Source: Cryptomeria japonica
Lineage: Eukaryota > Streptophyta > Pinopsida > Cupressales > Cupressaceae
Length of the DNA: 64,000 bases
Direction of reading: 5' to 3'
Assembly (NCBI RefSeq): GCF_030272615.1
Contig: NC_081410.1
Location: 185,183,619-185,247,618, forward strand
Shown here: positions 58,722 through 64,000 of the stretch, piece after piece
How positions within the stretch are numbered: the first letter of the stretch is position 1
Layout of the letters: each line of letters starts with the position of its first letter
Translations under genes and position numbers: made by a program
The notes under the pieces: model-generated
Told to the model about the DNA's origin: nothing
Database searches by the model: none
What the model saw: only the letters and a program-made list of their open reading frames with translations

Positions 58722-58849
58722 CAGCTAGGAGACTTGATGGCAAACTGAAATTTGCCTTAAGGAGGAATGTTGAAGTAGAGAAAGAAGTAGTTGATATGGA
58801 AATGGTTTTAAATCCTGCTGGCAAAGAGACCATAACCGAAGAAGAATGA
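58722..58849 (+). CDS. Gypsy-4 ORF, exon 2 and stop
   Basis: In frame with exon 1 if spliced: ARRLDGKLKFALRRNVEVEK followed by a Glu-rich end and TGA at 58847-58849. The basic cluster (RRLDGKLKFALRR) contrasts with the acidic exon 1. Exon 2 is about 42 codons; 140 bp of non-coding sequence separates it from the 3' LTR. The assignment rests only on phase match, splice consensus and a clean open frame. Confidence 0.5.
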
Positions 58850-60286
58850 TTCATGTCAATTAATTGTTCTCTGTCACGGAATTGAGAAGACTTTCAGCAG
58901 CTTAAGCAATGATTATGCTACTGTATATCCATCCAGTTGAAACATAACTTCAATTTGTTTTACAAAATGAAGTGATATGTATATATCAATGACAATGACA
59001 CTCCTCCAGATTTTTGTTGTGACATTAGAGTTTCCAATAGAAAGCATGCAATAATTAATTTCCTTCCAAAGAATCTATGGGAGCAATTCAGTCAGTTTAT
59101 GAACAAATACTTTTATTGATTGCGCACTTCCAGTTGTGGCCTCTTATTACACCTGTCAATCTAGCAAGTACATGGAGGCCCCTTCTCATTATATTTGTGG
59201 TTTCAACAACAAAAGAAGCCTTGGATGATTATAACATATATCTTTCTAACAAGCAAACAAATGAGAAAAACGTGGTGGATGGAGAGAGGCATTGTAAGCT
59301 TCATACAGTCCAGATTTTGGCAAATTGAATGTTTGTCCCCCCTCACATGGTCTTAGCAGCTGCCAAAACCTTCAAACTCAATGTGCAGGAGACTTCACCC
59401 ATTTTCCCCTCTACGTGACATAGAGCTGAATATGTGGAATCCAGCTTGGTTGTGGTGTGAGCTGCGTGGCTGTTTAGAAGCTACATTAAAAAACATAAGA
59501 AAATGCAATTGGCTGCTAAAAGCCATAAACCTCCCTTCATGTGGCATGGTGGTAAGATCAGCGTGCAGAGAACTTCAAGTTAATGCCATTAATAGATGTT
59601 TTCCCCTGTGCGTGGTATGCTGGAAGGTGCAGAGGATGTCAATATGGATTGGGGAGGAGGCTTTCAAAAGGTCTTCAAAAATTTGTTTTGTTGGCACCCT
59701 TTCCTCCCTCACGTGCTTTCCCTCTACTATCTCTTCCTCTGGTTGTACCAGCAACAATGGTTGAAGCTTTCAAGCAAATACAAAATGCAGCAACCAAGGC
59801 CTAGCATGGAATGGCATAGTGCATTGAAAACCTCAGACCCCCCCAGCCAATGTAAACATTTACTCAGTTCTTCCTCCTATTTGGTGCTTGGAAAGGATGT
59901 GGAAGTGTTCAAATGCAGCCCCTACGTTAAATGGAGTGGGTGTTCAAAATTCAAATAAACTCCATTAAATGGTGTGAAGCTACAACTGCTTGGAGATTTG
60001 GAGAGTCCCAATGTTAAAAAGCAAATACAACTGGCAATAAAACTAAATCCTCAACTCCTCCCTCTGTGGTGTGGTGGAAAGGCATTGAAAGTTTTAAGCA
60101 ATCTGGAAATCGCCATTAAAACTCAAGAAAAAAGCTCCAAAAGTGCAACTACAGGCAAATCGCTTAATCCCACATTGGCTGGGAAGTGGTACTTTTAATT
60201 GTTTATAAGCAAATCCACACAGTACTAATACGTCTAAGCCATAAAGGCTTTTGACAGACAGTGCCTATGGGCGGCCAAGGTGGGCC

Positions 60287-60798
60287 CACGTGTGAGCATG
60301 GATCCCGAGGCGACAGAGGAGCTGACTGAGCGACAACCAAGGTGGACCCCACGTGGCACGCTTCCTGAGGCAAACTGACAAAATTTTGCAGAGAAAGGCC
60401 GGCTTAACTAGTGAGCAGGTTCAAGATGGATCAACGGTGCGTGCGGTTTTGTGAAGGCAAGATGCTCGAACGTTAAGCCCTGTGAAGTTGTGAAAAGGGT
60501 AAAGGTCGAGCATGTTAGATGGAGATCAATGGCCCGTGCGGTTTCGCAGATTGAAGATGCACAAACGTTAGACCCTGCGAAGTTGTGAAAGCCAGGTGGC
60601 GCATAGGTGGCGTGTACAGTTAGATGTCCAGTAGGTAGGTCTCGGTGAGGTGGCGCAGAGGTGGCGATGACATGGCGCTGAGGTGGTGTACACGTGGCGG
60701 CCAAGTGGCAGTGACAAAGAAAATGACATGGCAGTGATGAGGTGTCATCCCAGGTGGCATCCAGTCAACCCCATCAACCAATCAAAGGCCGCCACGTG
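60287..60798. promoter_or_regulatory. Cluster of four CACGTG boxes in the Gypsy-4 3' LTR
   Basis: CACGTG at 60287-60292, 60350-60355, 60691-60696 and 60793-60798; three are CACGTGGC, the G-box/ABRE form. Many GGTGGCG repeats lie between. They fall in the segment missing from the 5' LTR. Confidence 0.6.
60423..60592. repeat. Tandem pair in the Gypsy-4 3' LTR
   Basis: 60423-60496 and 60519-60592 share AGATGG, GATCAA, GTGCGGTTT, GAAGATGC or AAGATGC, AACGTTA(A/G)(G/A)CCCTG and GAAGTTGTGAAA; spacing is about 96 bp. Confidence 0.75.
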
Positions 60799-61550
60799 GC
60801 AAGGCGTCAGACCACATCAGAGGCAAAAATTAAAATTAAAATTGTAAATAATATAGTTTTAACTATATTAAATAAATGAAAAATTTAAATGATGTGCACA
60901 AATGGGGAATTAATTCGCCCAGTGCTCAATTTTTGGCCAAAGTATGAAGTGTTATATATTTTTGGAAAGCTCTCGGAATGAGGAATCTGATTATGAAGTT
61001 AATTTTGGCAAAGATCAGATATTTTGGAAGCAGCTTGGTCAAGATTGAAATTCAGTTAGAGAGGAGACACTTGGCAATTTAGTTGCAAAGTTTGATTTGC
61101 TTCCCTCTCCCTTTTATTCCCAATTCTTCTCAGTTGTAATGGTTCTAGAAATTTGGAGGAAGTGCTCCAGTTTTCATGGCTTCCGTTTTCTGAAATTGTT
61201 GACCCAAACTTGCAAAGTTCTATGGATCTATTCAGGGTATAGAGGCTACATTGCAGGATGACAAATTGTTTTCTAGTTGCAGGTCTTACTTGTGTCAGAC
61301 ATGAGTAAATTTCCCATGATATTGTTTCTGTGTATGCATTTAATTGTTATGAATTGAATCCTCAAGGAGGCTTATAATTTGTCATCTCAAGGAGATTGTA
61401 TGATTGTTTGTAGGCATTCTTCAATGAAGAGTTTAAATTCTATAATCGGTCATAAACAATGGAATGTGTCTCAAATCTGATAATTTTATGAATGGATTGA
61501 GTAATGCATTAGTACAAGGTATTAATACAGGGATATGTTGTAAGAAAAAC

Positions 61551-62751
61551 TGTAAAGCGGAAAATCGCGATCGAACCCTAGTTGCTCTCCCCTCTTCCAA
61601 CTCCAAGGAGAGAGAAGGGAGATTCACTAGGGTTGATGGTTTTCACTTAGGGGAGAGACTTTACATTCAAAAGAGGGGTTGAAACCCACAAGATCCAATC
61701 CCACACAAGGCAAGATTGGATGCTAAATGTGTTTCAAGGGGTTAAGACAACAAGGCTACCCTCTTTTGTAAAGAATGTTGATAGAAGAATTAAGCTAGGA
61801 ATGCATAGAGAGTGACAAAGATTCACTTTATAAACTAAGATAGGGATATAGGATGAAGCTGCGGACCTGGAATTAGCAGTAAAATGTCGATATGGCGCTG
61901 TCCTGCAAATTTGAGCAAAAGTTGTCGGGACGATGGCGCCCGGCGCCACGGTCCTCCGAAAAATCCGCGAAACGAAGGGGGATCTGTTCGTCTCTGCACA
62001 AGGATTCCAGATCTTCAATTTCAGCTGTGTACCTGCAACTTACACACAGAAAAGTGAAGACGATTGGGGGGTTAGGGATTAGGGGTTTGCCTTTAGGTCA
62101 AACCCCGGTTTTGGAATTAACCAAGAAATGAGCAAGTGCTGTAAATGTAAATGTTTGTAATGTAAAACAAGTACTAATACCTTTTTGTAAGGATGTTTGT
62201 ATCCTTATGTGCGAAGGTATAGATGTTGTATGTTGTATGTTGTAGTAGTATGTAGTAAGTGATCTCCTCTTCAATGGTTGAATCCTTGTCTTGAATGCAA
62301 CACTTAGCCTTGAATGGAGACTCGAAATGATCAATTGCTTGAAGGAATGCTTGAATGCTTGAATGCTTGAGCATAGTTTCCACGCTCTTTCCATCATGTT
62401 GAATGAAAGAGGAAAATGTAGTTTATATACTTGTCATTTAGGGCTGAAAGACTGATTTTCCCGACCTTAGGCCGACCAGGAAATAATAATTTCCAAATTG
62501 CAAACAAAAAGACCCGAAGTCCAAAAGAGACTGGGCCCAAAATAGGACCCAGGGACCAGGGCGCTGGGCGCTCTGGTTCCACCTCCCGGGACAGCAGGGT
62601 GCAAGAAGGTTCAGGCCAGGGTGCTTGAAAAATGCAGTTTTTAGTGTCGTGAGCAAGTTTCGGGGTCTCCATTCAGGTTGCGTGTTGCGTCACCATCGTG
62701 AAGACCGAAATGTAGTCAAAATTGCAAGTGTCGCAATTTTAGGACGCTACA
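61551..62751 (-). repeat. Gypsy-3 3' LTR
   Basis: TGTAAAGCGG to GGACGCTACA, 1201 bp. It shares TCCTCTTCAATGGTTGAATCC and CAAACCCC-type blocks with the Gypsy-2 LTRs. It is more GC-rich than they are (62500-62700). Confidence 0.88.
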
Positions 62752-62773
62752 TTTAGCCCCCACTTTAGCGGGA
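62752..62773 (-). promoter_or_regulatory. Gypsy-3 polypurine tract
   Basis: The minus strand reads CGCTAAAGTGGGGGCTAAA directly before the LTR, as in Gypsy-2. Confidence 0.88.
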
Positions 62774-63538
62774 GTATGTATGCTCATACTTCCGGTAAAG
62801 TACAAGGAACAACAATGAAAGACTTTCACCACATCAAGGAGGCAAGACACACCAAGCCCCCAGTGGACTAAGGATCTTACGACTTCGATTGACAAAGTAA
62901 AAGGGAAGATCACGAGGGAGAACCATCACTGTCAGTAGTAAGGTTCCCTCACTATGAGTCATGCAAGAGAAATACCGAAAATTTTCAAGGCAAAGTTAAG
63001 TTCACCAAGAAATTTTCAAGTATCGTGAAGGGATAGACAGGGTGTATGCCCCCCTACGTTAAAGCAATCGCACATGCCTCAACGAGGGTGATTGTTTTAA
63101 CGTAGTGATACACATAAGGAAAGAGAAAGGAAAAGGAGCACGTTATCGCAAAGATTTAGCCCCCAAGTGTGAGATAAACCCAAGGATAATAGACAAAACA
63201 CAAAGCACGAGGTGACTTCGCTTTCCTCGGGGTCAGTATGCTGTATGATAAGTCATGTATATATATCATATGTATGTATGCATAATTGTTCTTCATTCCC
63301 CAATCAAGGAAGGTCACCTAGAAGAAGGGAACAAATATGTCTTTTGAGTCAACATGAGAGAGACCAAAAGAGATCTCAATGCTTTGCATCGTCCTCAAGT
63401 AGACAACACTAAGGACAACAAATAGAAGAATGAGAATAACACATAGAAGAAGTAACAAAAGAGAGGGGGAGAGAATCTGCTATGCTAATGTAACTAGTCT
63501 AGCACGTCATCTACCCCCCGATCTTGCTGATCAATATT
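62774..63538 (-). other. Gypsy-3 3' non-coding segment with possible antisense frame
   Basis: Colinear with 41186-41968. No sense ORF. A plus-strand frame at 63430-63651 (ANVTSLARHLPPDLADQYFR, then KAGNTLEEEHPTQQMELS) is open here and recognisable, with a stop, in Gypsy-2. Its first half lies outside the sense ORF. Confidence 0.55.
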
Positions 63539-64000
63539 TCAGGAAGGCAGGGAACACGCTAGAGGAGGAACATCCAACACAGCAGATGGAGCTATCACAA
63601 GATCCAAACAAGGGCTATGTTCATGTTCCAAGCCACGTTGTTCTTGTCTAGGAGCTAGGATAAGTGCTTTAGAAAATTCATTAGATAAATGGTTATCAAT
63701 ATCAACAAGTTCATATTCACTATCAGAAGCAAGAGAAGTAACATTTTCATCATGAATAACATTTTCATCTATATCATCATCAAGATTTATAAAAATAGGA
63801 TCTTTAACTCGCACAGGATCAAGACCATCATGCATCTTATGTTTTGGAGATTTTGGAGAAAATGGAATAATGCTTGTTGAAGGTGTTTTTGGAGATTGCA
63901 AAGTTTGAGAAGCAGCTGCTTGAGCTCTAAGATGACGCTTTCGTCGGCGTTCACGTGCAGAACGAGTTCGTCTAGTCTTAGTAGGAAGTTGAGAAGATTG
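63539..64000 (-). CDS. gag: Gypsy-3 gag-protease polyprotein, C-terminal part
   Basis: The frame is open from the right edge to TGA at 63539-63541, 153 codons. It begins with a basic run (TKTRRTRSARERRRKRHLRA), then SPKTPSTSIIPF, an acidic segment (INLDDDIDENVIHDENVTS), SDSEYELVDIDNHLSNEFSKA and a short Leu/Pro-rich end (PLACSLPS). Gypsy-2 has the same order and the same end at 41969. No polymerase motif follows. The basic run could bind RNA or direct nuclear import; that is inference. Unlike Gypsy-2, no stop interrupts it. Confidence 0.75.
   Translation of the reverse strand, partial: QSSQLPTKTRRTRSARERRRKRHLRAQAAASQTLQSPKTPSTSIIPFSPKSPKHKMHDGLDPVRVKDPIFINLDDDIDENVIHDENVTSLASDSEYELVDIDNHLSNEFSKALILAPRQEQRGLEHEHSPCLDLVIAPSAVLDVPPLACSLPS

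Larger units (their letters stand above)
58990..61550 (+). repeat. Gypsy-4 3' LTR, interrupted by Gypsy-3
   Basis: From TGACAATGACACTCCTCC at 58990 to the Gypsy-3 insertion at 61551. With the missing end (equivalent to 54286-54738) the full LTR would be about 3 kb. Besides the parts shared with the 5' LTR it holds about 59020-59504 and 59789-60892, which include four CACGTG boxes and a ~96-bp tandem pair. Open frames here (for example 59381-59764) are not supported as genes. Confidence 0.8.
53304..64000 (+). mobile_element. Gypsy-4: Ogre-like long-LTR element with unknown split ORF
   Basis: A 5' LTR, a PBS at 54746, an internal region of 4.2 kb and a longer 3' LTR from 58990 that is interrupted at 61551 by Gypsy-3 and runs off the edge. 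No RT, RNase H, integrase or protease was found inside, so the copy is non-autonomous. A very long LTR, this PBS and an intron in the transcribed part recall Ogre/Tat elements; membership is inferred. Confidence 0.75.
61551..64000 (-). mobile_element. Gypsy-3: gag-protease-only Tat-like element, 3' end
   Basis: Minus-strand relative of Gypsy-2 inserted in the Gypsy-4 3' LTR; the uninterrupted target is seen at 54286 in the 5' LTR. The flank is AAAAC at 61546-61550. It has a 3' LTR, a PPT, about 790 bp of non-coding DNA and the end of the polyprotein, then runs off the edge. Confidence 0.9.

Noticed and set aside
55522-58849. Calling the acidic ORF a normal host gene
   Set aside because: It sits between two LTRs just after a PBS. 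A captured host gene is still possible but not shown.
53345-61550. Segmental or tandem gene duplication between 53345-54285 and 59505-61550
   Set aside because: A PBS follows the first copy at the right distance, both copies start at the same TG, and no gene is present; LTRs explain it better.

Overview
The window is repeat-filled nuclear DNA from a seed plant. I found no host gene I would defend. It is AT-rich and built almost entirely of nested LTR retrotransposons: at least four Ty3/Gypsy and six Ty1/Copia elements or fragments, plus one CACTA-like DNA-transposon remnant. Element density, element age and stop-codon decay fit a large repeat-rich genome such as a gymnosperm. That placement is inference; the species cannot be named from this sequence.

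Layout. 1-10706: Gypsy-1, a minus-strand Tat/Ogre-type element with 5' LTR, leader, gag-PR-pol and two RNase H domains, cut by the left edge. 10707-12693: CACTA-like remnant into which Gypsy-1 appears to have inserted. 12694-13710: unrecognised. 13711-16792: Copia-A 3' half. 17354-30866: Copia-2, an old plus-strand element split by a Copia-1 solo LTR (TSD GTCTA), a deleted Copia-1 copy (TSD GAGGA/GAGAA), an orphan 4.5-kb insertion (TSD ATGAT) and an inverted LTR. 30867-38528: minus-strand Copia-3 gag split by a structurally complete Copia-1 element (31600-38206, TSD CAGTA). 38529-48339: Copia-3 LTR split by a Copia-4 LTR, itself split by Gypsy-2 (39988-48118, TSD CCAAA/CCAAG). 48340-51417: unrecognised. 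51418-53303: Copia-4 LTR interrupted by a Copia-5 LTR. 53304-right edge: Gypsy-4, an Ogre-like element with long LTRs, a PBS and an unknown acidic ORF followed by an intron-like segment. Its 3' LTR is interrupted at 61551 by Gypsy-3, which runs off the right edge.

How the pieces relate. Target-site duplications and interruptions give relative insertion orders at several loci. Copia-1 appears here as a full-length copy, a deletion derivative and a solo LTR. Gypsy-2 and Gypsy-3 share a gag-protease-only architecture with the same polyprotein C-terminus, which suggests a non-autonomous family rather than independent deletions. Most premature stops in Gypsy-1, Copia-1 and Copia-A are what C-to-T change of CAG, CAA, CGA or TGG codons would give, the signature expected from long-term cytosine methylation.

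The parts most worth a second look are the Gypsy-4 split gene and its two unequal LTRs, and the conserved gag-protease-only family with a possible opposite-strand frame near its 3' LTR.
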